Shown piece by piece: positions 52,517 through 61,407 of a stretch of DNA of 64,000 nucleotides; positions within the stretch are counted from its first letter, which is position 1, and each line of letters starts with the position of its first letter. The translations under genes were made by a program, and so were the position numbers. The notes under the pieces were generated by a model, which saw only the letters and a program-made list of their open reading frames with translations, was not told the origin of the DNA and made no database searches. Source of the DNA: Pseudomonas syringae (GTDB lineage: Bacteria > Pseudomonadota > Gammaproteobacteria > Pseudomonadales > Pseudomonadaceae); NCBI RefSeq assembly GCF_023278085.1, contig NZ_CP066265.1, positions 2,510,501 through 2,574,500 of the forward strand, given 5' to 3'.

Positions 52517-53527
52517 TTACTTGCCGCCGCTGACCTGCTGGTACAGCGCGTCGGCATTGGCATCGGTCACCGGCACCCACGGCAGGATGTAGTTCTTGTC
52601 GGTGCCGTCGCCCCATTTGACGTCCTTGGCGTAGCGTTCCCAGATCACTGATTTGGGCTTGTAATCCTTGCCAGCCAAGGCGCGCAGCGCAACATCGAGG
52701 GCGCCCTGGGATTGCGCCTGGGCGTCTTGCAGGAAGGTGGTGATTTCGTTTTTCTTGGCCGCCTGAATGGCGTCGGGCATGCCATCGATGGAGGTGATCG
52801 GTACATCCTCAGGCTTCAGGTTGCGGGATTTCACCGCCTGCAGGGCGCCAAGGGCCATGTCGTCGTTCTGCGAAATGATCCCGGAGATGCCACCGTTAGG
52901 GTGCGCGTTCAGCCAGTCCTCAGTGAGGGCCAGCGCTTCGGCACGGGACCAGTTGGCGGTCTTCATTTCGATGATCTTGATGTCCGGGTGTTTCTTCAGC
53001 ACTTCCATTTCGCCTTTTTCCCGGTCGATCTGGGCCGACTGGCCAATCGGGCCCTGGATGATCACCACGTTGCCCTTGCCGTTGAGCTTGTCGACCATAG
53101 CTTGTGCCTGAAGGCGACCACCCTCGACATCGTCGTTGCCGACATAAGGCACCTTGGCACTGGCCACCCGGGTATTGGAGGCGATTACCGGAATGTCGCT
53201 TTCCATCGCCCGTGCGACAGTACCGATCCCGGCCTTGGTATCGATGGGCACGAAAATGATCGCGTCGAAGTGCTGGGTGATCATCGTTTCAATCTGGTTG
53301 TTCTGGGTCAGCGCGTCGTAGTTGCCGTCAAACACGGTGATCTGCACCGTGCCGTCCTTGACCGCCGGGTGCTGCTTGAGCTCACGCACCCAGTTCTGCA
53401 TGAACTGGCCCTTGAGGCCATACACCGCCGCGCCGATCTTGTAGGTTTTGCCGTCGGCCGCCAGAGCGATGCTGCTGGCAAGCAGGGTCAGCGCCGCGAC
53501 AGCGGCCAGAGATTTACCGAATTTCAT
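52517..53527 (-). CDS. Sugar/polyol ABC transporter substrate-binding protein (RbsB-like)
   Basis: This 336-aa periplasmic binding protein of the Peripla_BP_4 family has a signal peptide of about 26 residues (ALA-AD). Features are FDAIIFVPIDTKAGIGTVARAM and GISGIISQNDDMALGALQAV, the pentose/ribitol-type ligand clefts. The ATG at 53527 is chosen, with GAGGTG about 7 bp upstream; a GTG three codons earlier is less likely. It is followed by palindromic repeats. The expected ligand is a tetritol or other small polyol (inference). Confidence 0.87.
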   Translation of the reverse strand: MKFGKSLAAVAALTLLASSIALAADGKTYKIGAAVYGLKGQFMQNWVRELKQHPAVKDGTVQITVFDGNYDALTQNNQIETMITQHFDAIIFVPIDTKAGIGTVARAMESDIPVIASNTRVASAKVPYVGNDDVEGGRLQAQAMVDKLNGKGNVVIIQGPIGQSAQIDREKGEMEVLKKHPDIKIIEMKTANWSRAEALALTEDWLNAHPNGGISGIISQNDDMALGALQAVKSRNLKPEDVPITSIDGMPDAIQAAKKNEITTFLQDAQAQSQGALDVALRALAGKDYKPKSVIWERYAKDVKWGDGTDKNYILPWVPVTDANADALYQQVSGGK

Positions 53528-53579
53528 GATGAGCACCTCGTTATTGTTGTAGTCAGTCGGTCATTCAGATGAAAAGGGA

Positions 53580-54558
53580 CTAGCGTTTCTTCTTGCGCCA
53601 CACGTCAATCAGTACCGCGAACACGATAATCAGACCCTTGGCGACTTGCTGGTAATAGGACGACACGCCCAGCAGGTTAAGGCCGTTATTGATGACGCCG
53701 ATCAGCAGGGCGCCGAACAGCGTGCCGACGATGCTGCCGGTGCCGCCAGACAGGCTGGTGCCGCCGATCACCACTGCGGCAATCGCGTCCAGCTCATACG
53801 ACATGCCCGCCTGGGGCAGGGCGGAGGTGGTTCTCGCCAGACAGCACCACGCCTGCCAGCCCCGCCAGCAGCCCGGACACCACGTACACCGAAAACATCA
53901 CCTTGCGCACGCCGATCCCCGAGGTCCGCGCGCTCTTTTCGTTGCCGCCCACGGCGTACACGTAACGGCCGTAGGTGGTGTAGCGCAGCACCATCCAGAA
54001 GATCAGTGCGACCACGGCGAAGATGATGATCGGCACACCGATCGGACCGACCTTGCCGATGCCCAGCGCCAGGTACTCTTCAGGCAGGTCGGTAACCGGG
54101 CTGCCGTCGTTGAGAATAAACGTCATGCCGCGGGCAATACTGAGCATGCCCAGCGTGGCCACGAATGGCGGGATCGACAGGTTGGCGACCATGAAGCCGT
54201 TGACCACCCCGAGCATCGCCCCGGCGAACATCCCCGCGCTGACCGCTGCGAGCAGGCCGTAACCCTGGGTCGCCACCAAAGCGCTGCACAATCCGGCGAA
54301 GGCCAGAATCGAGCCCACCGACAGGTCGATGCCTTTGGTGAGAATCACGTAGGTCATACCGACCGCAAGGATGCCGTTGATCGAGGTCTGGCGCAGAATG
54401 TCCATCCAGTTGCGCCAGGTCATGAAGTATTCGCTGGCAAACGCCATGACCAGGCACAGCAGGATGAACACCAGCGGCAGGCCAAAACGGTCGAAGGACA
54501 ATCGCAGACGGCTGCGCGGCTCAACGGTGGCAGGGGCGATAACAGTTTTGCTATTCAT
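53580..54558 (-). pseudogene. Sugar ABC transporter permease (RbsC-like), frameshifted
   Basis: This is a permease of the BPD_transp_2 class with the GINGILAVGMTYVILTKGIDLSVGS-type N-terminal half. It reads to [15 protein letters not shown], then loses frame: two C at 53837-53838 (plus strand) replace one. With one base fewer the coding runs on as [26 protein letters not shown] to the stop at 53580, giving 325 aa. As written, the transporter would lose its last two to three helices (residues 241-325). Both halves are otherwise fully conserved, so sequencing error is quite possible. Confidence 0.86.
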
Positions 54559-56042
54559 GAGGCAAGACTCAGCAAGGCTTCCTGGGAAAGGTCGGCATCG
54601 CTGCTGATGGTCACCAGCCTGCCACCCTTGAATACGGCGATCCGGTCACTCAGGCGCAACAGTTCCGGGGCCTCCGACGACACCACGATGGCGGCACCAC
54701 CCGCGCGCACGAACTGATCCAGCAGGTGATAGATTTCCTGTTTGGCACCCTCGTCGATACCCCGCGTGGGCTCGTCGCACAGCAGGCACACCGGCTGGGT
54801 GGAAAGGCATTTGGCGAGCACTACTTTCTGCTGGTTGCCACCGCTCATGGATGACACCGGCAAGTCCAGCGACGTGGTCTTGATCTGTAGCCGACTGACC
54901 ATGTCTTCGGCCAGTTGCTGTTCCTTGTTCGCGTTGATCAGCGACCAGCGCGACAACTGCCTGTAGGCCGACAGCGCGATATTGGAAAGAATGCTGCCGC
55001 TCAACACCAGGCCGCTGTCCTTGCGGTCTTCGGTGACCAGCGACATGCCAGCAAGAATGGTCGCCTTGGGCAGGCCGATGGGCATCGGCTTGCCGCGCAG
55101 GGTGACGCTACCGGCGTCCGGGGTGGTCAGGCCATAGATGCAGTTGAGAAATTCGCTGCGACCGGAGCCCATCAGGCCGTATATACCCAGAATTTCGCCG
55201 TGCCGCAGTTGCAGGCTGATGTCTTCGAACTCGCCAGAGCGGCTCAGGCCGTCGACGCTCAGGCAGCACTCGGTTTTGCATTCACGACCGGCCTTGTGGT
55301 CAATACGCTGCAACTCCTGACCGACGATGCCGCGCACCAGATGCGCACGGTCGATGTCAGCCATGCGCCCACTTTCGACAAAGGCACCGTCGCGAAAGAT
55401 GCTGTAGTCGTCGGCGATCTGCGCCAGTTCGCTGAGGCGGTGGGAGACGTAGATAATGCCGGCACCGCGTGCGGTCAGCCTGCGAATGGCCTTGAACAGG
55501 GTTTGTGCTTCGCGCTCGCCGATAGCCGAGGTGGGTTCGTCCATGATCATCACCTGGCAGTCATGGCTGAACGCCTTGGCAATTTCGACCAGTTGTATCT
55601 GCGCCACGCTCAGCCGGTGCATGGGGCTGGTCGCGTCGACGTCGAACTCCAGTTCTTCGAGCAGTTTGCGGGTACGGCGATTCAGCTCCTTGCTGTCGAC
55701 AATGCAGCCGGCCCGGCGTGGTTCACGGCCCAACCAGATGTTTTCTGCAACGGTCATGAAGGGGATGGGTTCAAGCTCTTGGGTGATCATCGCAATCCCC
55801 GCCGTCAACGCTTCAACCGGACGGCTGAATTGCACGGGTTCGCCGTTGAGCAGAATGCTGCCCGCATCCCGCTGGGTGATGCCCATCAGGATGCTCAGGA
55901 AAGTGGATTTACCGGCGCCATTGCCGCCACACAAGGCGTGCACACTACCAGCCCGCAATGAAAGGCGGCCGTCGCGCAGGGCAGGGATACCGGCATAAGC
56001 CTTGGCGACGTGTTCAGCCTGGAGCAGTAATGGCGTAGCCAT
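54555..56042 (-). CDS. Sugar ABC transporter ATP-binding protein (two ABC domains, RbsA-like)
   Basis: This 495-aa tandem ATPase has a first domain with Walker A GGNGAGKST and signature LSVAQIQLVEIAKA, and Walker B MIMDEPTSAI. The second domain has a degenerate Walker A (GLMGSGRSEF), signature MSGGNQQKVVLAK and LLCDEPTRGID. This asymmetry is normal for RbsA/XylG/MglA proteins. The start at 56042 (MATPLLLQAEHV) has GAGGA 7 bp upstream. It is the first gene of the minus-strand tetritol operon and overlaps the permease gene by 4 nt. Confidence 0.9.
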   Translation of the reverse strand: MATPLLLQAEHVAKAYAGIPALRDGRLSLRAGSVHALCGGNGAGKSTFLSILMGITQRDAGSILLNGEPVQFSRPVEALTAGIAMITQELEPIPFMTVAENIWLGREPRRAGCIVDSKELNRRTRKLLEELEFDVDATSPMHRLSVAQIQLVEIAKAFSHDCQVMIMDEPTSAIGEREAQTLFKAIRRLTARGAGIIYVSHRLSELAQIADDYSIFRDGAFVESGRMADIDRAHLVRGIVGQELQRIDHKAGRECKTECCLSVDGLSRSGEFEDISLQLRHGEILGIYGLMGSGRSEFLNCIYGLTTPDAGSVTLRGKPMPIGLPKATILAGMSLVTEDRKDSGLVLSGSILSNIALSAYRQLSRWSLINANKEQQLAEDMVSRLQIKTTSLDLPVSSMSGGNQQKVVLAKCLSTQPVCLLCDEPTRGIDEGAKQEIYHLLDQFVRAGGAAIVVSSEAPELLRLSDRIAVFKGGRLVTISSDADLSQEALLSLAS

Positions 56043-56115
56043 TGGCGTGTCCTCGTGCTGTGAATTTCTTATTAGATGCACTGATGTGTTGCTCAGTGAT
56101 CATATGTTTACCAAA

Positions 56116-56135
56116 TGAAATTCTGATCAGTCAAT
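56116..56135. promoter_or_regulatory. Left half of an inverted operator pair
   Basis: TGAAATTCTGATCAGTCA plus two further bases lies 74 bp upstream of the ABC ATPase start. Its inverted copy with one mismatch is at 56251-56270. A related TGATCA lies at 56097-56102. Probable site for the SorC-type regulator encoded at 56849 (inference). Confidence 0.5.
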
Positions 56136-56250
56136 CTCTTTCATAAAAAACTTCAAGCGACTTTGGATCCTTTGGCAAAACGAGCCTGCAAGCTGTTTTT
56201 GACAGGCTTTCTCTAATTCATGCTTGACAGGACAGACATAATGCCCGAGA

Positions 56251-56270
56251 AATGACTGATCGGAATTTCA
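56251..56270. promoter_or_regulatory. Right half of an inverted operator pair
   Basis: The reverse strand reads TGAAATTCCGATCAGTCA, differing from the left copy at one base, and lies 54 bp upstream of the isomerase gene. The two copies face each other about 135 bp apart across the divergent promoter region, as expected for a regulator that controls both operons, perhaps by looping. Confidence 0.5.
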
Positions 56271-56323
56271 CGCAATGAACAATTGGTCAGCATCGTATGA
56301 CCTCGACAGCGGAGCCAGACGCC

Positions 56324-56785
56324 ATGAACACACCTTTCCCGGTGGCTATCGGATGCGATGAAGCGGGTTACGAACTCAAGGAACTGCTCAAAGGTCATAT
56401 CGAGTCACTGGGCTATCCAGTGACTGACTTCGGCACCCACTCCACCGCGCCGGTGCTTTATCCGGACATAGCGCTGGCGGTCGCAACCGCCATCAACGCC
56501 GGGCAGCAGCGGCTCGGCGTGCTGGTTTGCGGCACCGGCATCGGCATGGCCATTTCCGCCAACAAGGTGTTCGGCATCCGGGCAGCGCAAGCGCACGATA
56601 CTTATTCGGCGGAGCGGGCGCGCAAGAGCAACGATGCGCAGATCCTTTCCATCGGGGCGCGGGTGATCGGCACGGAGCTGGCAAAAAGTATCGTCAAGTC
56701 GTTTCTGGAATCAGAGTTTGAAGCGGCGCGCTCCGGGGCCAAGGTCGAGCGTATCAATGCGATTGAGCGTGACGGGCATCAATAG
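56324..56785 (+). CDS. RpiB/LacAB family sugar-phosphate isomerase (candidate D-erythrulose 4-phosphate isomerase)
   Basis: This 153-aa protein has the RpiB fold: VAIGCDEAGYELKELLKGHI at the start and the catalytic Cys in LVCGTGIGMAISANKV (about residue 71), with SNDAQILSIGARVIG later. RpiB-type enzymes serve as D-erythrulose 4-phosphate isomerases in erythritol/threitol pathways, giving erythrose 4-phosphate. The kinase and dehydrogenases across the divergent promoter support that reading (inference). The start at 56324 has GGAG 9 bp upstream; an ATG at 56297 is possible. Confidence 0.86.
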   Translation: MNTPFPVAIGCDEAGYELKELLKGHIESLGYPVTDFGTHSTAPVLYPDIALAVATAINAGQQRLGVLVCGTGIGMAISANKVFGIRAAQAHDTYSAERARKSNDAQILSIGARVIGTELAKSIVKSFLESEFEAARSGAKVERINAIERDGHQ

Positions 56786-56848
56786 TGGACGGCACGGGGC
56801 CGGAGTAGGGAGAATGGGCCTTTGACGCCGAAACGGAAGCCCGCCCAC

Positions 56849-57829
56849 ATGAGTGACAGTAGCCAGCGCATGGCCAGCGACATCGACCTGATGACTGAAG
56901 TCGCGATGCTTTATTACCTTGAGAACGTCACTCAGGAAGCCATCGCCAAGCGTTTCGACCTGTCGCGAGCAAAAGTCAGCCGGCTGCTCAAACGCGCACG
57001 CGATGAAGGCATCGTCGAGGTGCGGGTGTTGCAGCACCCGGCCATGAACAACGAGCTGGAGCTGGCGCTGACAGAACGCTTTCAGCTCGACAGAGCGCTG
57101 ATTGCGGTCGATCACAGCGATCCCGATACCCAGCGCTCGGCGGTCGCCAGCCTGGTGGCCAACTACCTGAACAAGACTCTGGGCGACGGCATGATCGTCG
57201 CCGTCGGCATGGGCCGCAATGTGGGGGCCGTGGCCGATAACGTATTTCTGCCGGTTACGCGCAACTGCACATTTGTCTGCGCGATTGGCGGTTCGCTCAA
57301 AGCAGGGGAATACATGAACCCCGACCACATCTGTCGCCGTCTGGCACTGCGTTTCGGCGGCGAAAGCGAAAGCCTGTATGCCCCGGCGCTGGTCGCCAAC
57401 CCGGAACTGCGCAGCATTCTGATCAGCAACGACACGGTGCGCTCCACCCTGGACCGCGCGCGCCGTGCCGACATGGCGTTGATCGGTATCGGTGATATGA
57501 GTGAGAACAGCAACATGGTGCGCATGGGCTGGTTCTCTCCGCAGGAAATAGCTCAGGCCCGTTTATCCGGAACAGTCGGCGACATGATGGGTTACGACTT
57601 CATCGACATTCATGGCCAGCCAGCGGTCAACGCCATCCAGGGCCGGGTCATCGGCCTGACCGTGCAAGAGCTCTTCCGCATTCCCGATGTGGTCGCTATC
57701 GCCAGTGAAAACACCAAGGCGGCCGCCACGCTGGGTGCGTTGCGCTCGGGGGTGATCAACACGCTGGCGACCACCGTTACCAATGCGCACACCATCCTTG
57801 CCCTGGATGATGCGACCCGCAAAAGCTGA
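56849..57829 (+). CDS. SorC/DeoR-type sugar-binding transcriptional regulator
   Basis: This 326-aa regulator has an N-terminal HTH (YLENVTQEAIAKRFDLSRAKVSRLLKRA, about residues 22-50) and a C-terminal sugar-phosphate-binding SorC domain with VAVGMGRNVGAVADN and ADMALIGIGDMSENSNMV. It lies 63 bp after the isomerase gene and is likely co-transcribed. It is the natural candidate to read a phosphorylated tetrulose and bind the inverted operator pair upstream. The start is uncertain: ATG 56849, a TTG at 56822 with a better GGGAG site, or ATG 56870. Confidence 0.87.
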   Translation: MSDSSQRMASDIDLMTEVAMLYYLENVTQEAIAKRFDLSRAKVSRLLKRARDEGIVEVRVLQHPAMNNELELALTERFQLDRALIAVDHSDPDTQRSAVASLVANYLNKTLGDGMIVAVGMGRNVGAVADNVFLPVTRNCTFVCAIGGSLKAGEYMNPDHICRRLALRFGGESESLYAPALVANPELRSILISNDTVRSTLDRARRADMALIGIGDMSENSNMVRMGWFSPQEIAQARLSGTVGDMMGYDFIDIHGQPAVNAIQGRVIGLTVQELFRIPDVVAIASENTKAAATLGALRSGVINTLATTVTNAHTILALDDATRKS

Positions 57830-57894
57830 CGCAACACCCGGTCTCAGGCGTTGTCGCATGACCTGCATCCAATAATAATGACAGGGCAAGGACG

Positions 57895-60270
57895 ATGATT
57901 CTGAAAGTGACGAGTATCGCGATGGCGATACTGAGCATGGCCCTGTTGTACATGGGCGCGCAACTGGTGGCCGTCGGCGGTTCTCCCGCGTATTCGATTA
58001 TCGCCCTTGGCGTGCTGGCGACGGCGGTCCTGCTGTTTCTGAAAAAGAAGTCTGCACTGACGCTGTATGCGCTGATTCTGTGGGGCATCCTGATCTGGAT
58101 CGTTTACGAAGTCGGCTTCGACAAATGGCAGTGGATTCCCCGAGGTGACGTCTTTGCTCTGGTCGGGCTGTGGCTGGCGCTGCCCTGGGTGGTACGCCCG
58201 CTGTATCGCGCACAGTCTGGCGATGACCGACGCCGCTTTCATCCGTTTCTGGGTGGCACGCTCGGTGTGATGCTGGTCATTGTAGTTGCAATGATGTTTT
58301 ACGATCCGTACCCGCAGCGCGGCCAGATCAACACGGCCGGGGCGTCTCGCAGCGCTGAAACAGCCGGTGATGATTGGGTTGCGTATGGCGGCACCAGTGC
58401 CGGTCAGCGCTTCTCGCGCCTTGATCAGATCACGCCAAAAACCGTGGGCAAGCTGTCGGTTGCCTGGGAATACCACACCGGCGACCTGCGTGATGCGGAT
58501 AAGGATGCCGGTGAATACACGTTCGAAGCCACTCCGCTTAAGGTCAATGACCGGGTTTACGTCTGTACTGCGCACAACGAAGTGCATGCCCTGAATCCGC
58601 AGACCGGCGAGCTGGCCTGGAAGTACACGCCGGAGAAAAAACGTTCGTACCTGCAACAGCACCAGACCTGCCGGGGTGTCAGCTATTACTCGGCAGCGAT
58701 TGGTGCTGCGAGCGGTCAGCCCACGCCAGCGCATTGCTCAAAACGCATCATCACCGCAACCGCCGATGCGCGGCTGGTGGCGCTGGATGCCGATACCGGC
58801 AAACTGTGCAGTGATTTTGGCGACGCTGGCGTGATCGACCTGAGCGTCAATATGGGTGAAGTTCGTCCGCACGCCTTGATGCAGACCTCCGCGCCGCTGA
58901 TTGCCGGTGAGTTGATCGTGATTGGCAGTTCGGTCATGGACAATGGCTACAGCGAGGGGAATCCGTCTGGCGTGATTCGCGCTTATAACGTGGTCACCGG
59001 GCAACTGGTGTGGAACTTTGATCCGCTGCATCCGCAGGACAACCGTCCCGTCGCAGCGAGCCAGAGCTACCCGCAGGACACGCCTGTTGCGTGGGCCACC
59101 CTGAGTGCAGACGTCAAGAACGGCTTGGTGTATGTACCGTTTGGCAACGCTTCGCCTGACGAAACCGGCACGTTGCGGGACCCTGAAAGCAACACCGAGA
59201 AATTCCGTGATGCGCTGGCTGCGCTGGACCTGAACACCGGTGCATTGCGCTGGAAATTCCAGACTTCGCACAACGATCTGTGGGACCGCGACAATCCTTC
59301 TCAGCCGTCGTTGCTGGAGCTGGGCAAGGAGGGCAGCAAACAACCAGCGATCCTGGTGCCCACCAAGGTCGGCAATATCTTCGTGCTCAACCGCCTGACC
59401 GGCGAGCCGATTGTGCCGGTCGATCAGGTCAAGGTGTCCACTGAAGGCGGTGTGCCCGGTGAACGCTTTGCGCCGAGCCAGCCGGTTTCCAGGCTCAACT
59501 TCATCCCGCCAGCGCTGACCGAGAAATCCATGTGGGGGGTTACGCCTTTCGACCAGATGGCTTGCCGGATTACCTATAACAAGCTGCGTTACGACGGTAA
59601 CCCGTGGACGCCCGCCACCGAGAAAGGCTCGTTGATCTATCCGGGCAATATCGGGGTGTTTAACTGGGGTTCTGTGGCTGTCGATCCGGATCGGCAGATA
59701 CTCGTCGCAGCGCCTGTACACCTGGCGTACATCTACAACCTGATCAAGCGTCCCGCTCAAGCTGAAGAGAAACGGCTGTTAACCGAAGAAGGCAAGCCGT
59801 ACTGGAATGAAAATTTCAAGGGTGACTACGCCATCCGCATTTCACGGCTCGCGTCCAGTCTCGGGATTCCGTGTACTGCGCCGCCTTGGGGAAGCATGGT
59901 CGGCGCGGACCTGAGCACCGGCAAGACGGAATGGACCCGGCGGGTCGGCACGACCAAGAACCTGAAGACCAGCTTCATGCAATCGCGCTTTCCGATCGGC
60001 TTCCCGATGGGGATGGTCGCCCACGGCGGTCCGCTGGTGACCGCTGGCGGGGTAATTTTTCACGGGTCAACCGCAGACAACTTCTTCCGCGCCTACGACA
60101 TCAATACCGGGAAAGTGCTCTGGGAGCATGAACTGCCGGCTGGCGGCCAGGCCACGCCTTCTACCTACACCGGCAACGACGGTAAACAGTACGTGATCAT
60201 CGCCGCCGGTGGTCACGGATCGCTGGGGACGACGCTGGGCGACAGCGTGATTGCGTTCCGTCTGGACTGA
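57895..60270 (+). CDS. Membrane-bound PQQ-dependent glucose/quinate/shikimate-type dehydrogenase
   Basis: This 791-aa quinoprotein has an N-terminal membrane domain of four to five helices (residues 1-135), then a periplasmic eight-bladed propeller with tryptophan-docking-like repeats. Motifs include DDWVAYGGTSAGQRFSRLDQI, TCRGVSYY, LRWKFQTSHNDLWDRDNPSQP and the C-terminal LPAGGQATPSTYTGNDGKQYV. It would oxidise a sugar, cyclitol or polyol in the periplasm and pass electrons to ubiquinone. Details look more QuiA-like than Gcd-like in my judgement, but this is unproven. It lies 65 bp after the SorC regulator on the same strand with no terminator between. Confidence 0.88.
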   Translation: MILKVTSIAMAILSMALLYMGAQLVAVGGSPAYSIIALGVLATAVLLFLKKKSALTLYALILWGILIWIVYEVGFDKWQWIPRGDVFALVGLWLALPWVVRPLYRAQSGDDRRRFHPFLGGTLGVMLVIVVAMMFYDPYPQRGQINTAGASRSAETAGDDWVAYGGTSAGQRFSRLDQITPKTVGKLSVAWEYHTGDLRDADKDAGEYTFEATPLKVNDRVYVCTAHNEVHALNPQTGELAWKYTPEKKRSYLQQHQTCRGVSYYSAAIGAASGQPTPAHCSKRIITATADARLVALDADTGKLCSDFGDAGVIDLSVNMGEVRPHALMQTSAPLIAGELIVIGSSVMDNGYSEGNPSGVIRAYNVVTGQLVWNFDPLHPQDNRPVAASQSYPQDTPVAWATLSADVKNGLVYVPFGNASPDETGTLRDPESNTEKFRDALAALDLNTGALRWKFQTSHNDLWDRDNPSQPSLLELGKEGSKQPAILVPTKVGNIFVLNRLTGEPIVPVDQVKVSTEGGVPGERFAPSQPVSRLNFIPPALTEKSMWGVTPFDQMACRITYNKLRYDGNPWTPATEKGSLIYPGNIGVFNWGSVAVDPDRQILVAAPVHLAYIYNLIKRPAQAEEKRLLTEEGKPYWNENFKGDYAIRISRLASSLGIPCTAPPWGSMVGADLSTGKTEWTRRVGTTKNLKTSFMQSRFPIGFPMGMVAHGGPLVTAGGVIFHGSTADNFFRAYDINTGKVLWEHELPAGGQATPSTYTGNDGKQYVIIAAGGHGSLGTTLGDSVIAFRLD

Positions 60271-60288
60271 TATCCGGGGCGTCAACAG

Positions 60289-60310
60289 AGAGGCCATGGA
60301 CGGCCTCTTT
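60289..60310 (+). terminator. Stem-loop terminator after the PQQ dehydrogenase gene
   Basis: AGAGGCC-ATGGAC-GGCCTCT followed by TT lies 18 bp after the stop of the dehydrogenase gene, between convergent genes. The stem is 7 bp and GC-rich with a short T stretch, consistent with a modest intrinsic terminator. Confidence 0.65.
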
Positions 60311-60340
60311 GAGGTTGCCTTGAGGCGACCGGAAAGCGCT

Positions 60341-61114
60341 TCAATTCCCCGCCATCCAGCGCGCCAGACCATGCCTGCCACTGACACCGAGTTTTGCCGT
60401 TGCACGCTTCAGGTAAGTTTCCACCGAACTGTGCTTGACGTTCAGTCGCAGCGCCAGTTCCGCCACTGTACCCCCTGTCAGCAAGCCCAGGCAGACTTCC
60501 TGTTCACGGGCAGACAGGGTAATTGCGTCCTGTGCCAGCCTGCCGCTGAACGCCTGATCCAGCGAGCCCGGCTCCGGTTCGACTCGCGCACCTCTAACGC
60601 TGGCCTGAGCCAGGCTATGGGCGTGTTGCTCAACCAGTGGCAATAGGGTATCCGACAGGCTTTTGAGCAGTGACAGCTCGGTCAGCGAGAAGGCGCGCAA
60701 GGTGGTCAGCCGGTAAAAGCAGATGATTCGGCGCAGCTCGCCGTGGCTGGAGACCAGATTGCACTGATGAGTATTGCGTTGCGGATGTTGCATGCTCGAA
60801 GGCGGCTTGAGCTGGATCAACAGCGGGTCCTGCATGTGCAGAATGCTCGACAGCAACGGATGGCCCGTTGAGTCGATGGCGGTGTTGGCATGCTGCAGAC
60901 CGGCGCCGCCTAGCAGGTGGATATGGCTGACGCTGCCCTGGCGCAGGTCCAGCGTCAATTCACTGAGGTCGAGCCCGTGAACCGGCACTACAGAATGGAC
61001 CAGTTGCAGCATGCGCCCGGCAAATGTGGTGCAGCCGGTGCTGGAAACCAGACTGGCAAGTTGCAGGTAAAAGCGCGGATCGTCGCTGTATTCGAAGTGT
61101 TGCGCCGTGTTCAT
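60341..61114 (-). CDS. syfR: LuxR-type regulator, SyfR-like
   Basis: This 257-aa protein has a C-terminal LuxR helix-turn-helix (about residues 190-255: LSAREQEVCLGLLTGGTVAELALRLNVKHSSVETYLKRATAKLGV) and an N-terminal domain of about 180 aa that lacks recognisable autoinducer-binding residues. It is divergent from the syringafactin synthetase gene, the position of SyfR in P. syringae, which activates syfAB. The start is the ATG at 61114; an upstream TTG at 61135 is less likely. Identity rests on gene order and the LuxR domain. Confidence 0.82.
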   Translation of the reverse strand: MNTAQHFEYSDDPRFYLQLASLVSSTGCTTFAGRMLQLVHSVVPVHGLDLSELTLDLRQGSVSHIHLLGGAGLQHANTAIDSTGHPLLSSILHMQDPLLIQLKPPSSMQHPQRNTHQCNLVSSHGELRRIICFYRLTTLRAFSLTELSLLKSLSDTLLPLVEQHAHSLAQASVRGARVEPEPGSLDQAFSGRLAQDAITLSAREQEVCLGLLTGGTVAELALRLNVKHSSVETYLKRATAKLGVSGRHGLARWMAGN

Positions 61115-61276
61115 CTTGATCTTTCCCGATTTCAACCCTGCGAAAAGAGGATCTTGGTCAACTCCTTTCGCGGCGACTACTGATAACCATTACTTATAAC
61201 AATCGATAGGTCACTGATTCTTTGGGTATTCAGCCTAAGGATTGCGCCTGCGTCTGTAACGAAAAACAGGGACACG

Positions 61277-61340
61277 CTTAAACCCCGAATTGAACTAACT
61301 CCCAGCGATTAATAGCGATACGCCAGTGTCCGGGTTTAAG
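61277..61340. other. 9-bp inverted repeat in the syfR-syfA spacer
   Basis: CTTAAACCC (61277-61285) is repeated inverted as GGGTTTAAG (61332-61340) across 46 bp, in the 293-bp divergent spacer and about 70-130 bp upstream of the syfA ATG. It could be a regulator-binding pair or part of a leader structure. GGGACACG and GTGTCCGGG flank the two arms. Confidence 0.3.
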
Positions 61341-61407
61341 GGGCCATACAGTGACAGGAGCGCGAGGGCCTAATCCGCGTCTTACCTGTCAAGAAGGACC
61401 TTGAGCC

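Noticed and set aside
53580..53804. Independent 74-aa membrane protein
   Set aside because: It is the C-terminal end of the RbsC-like permease, separated by a one-base insertion.
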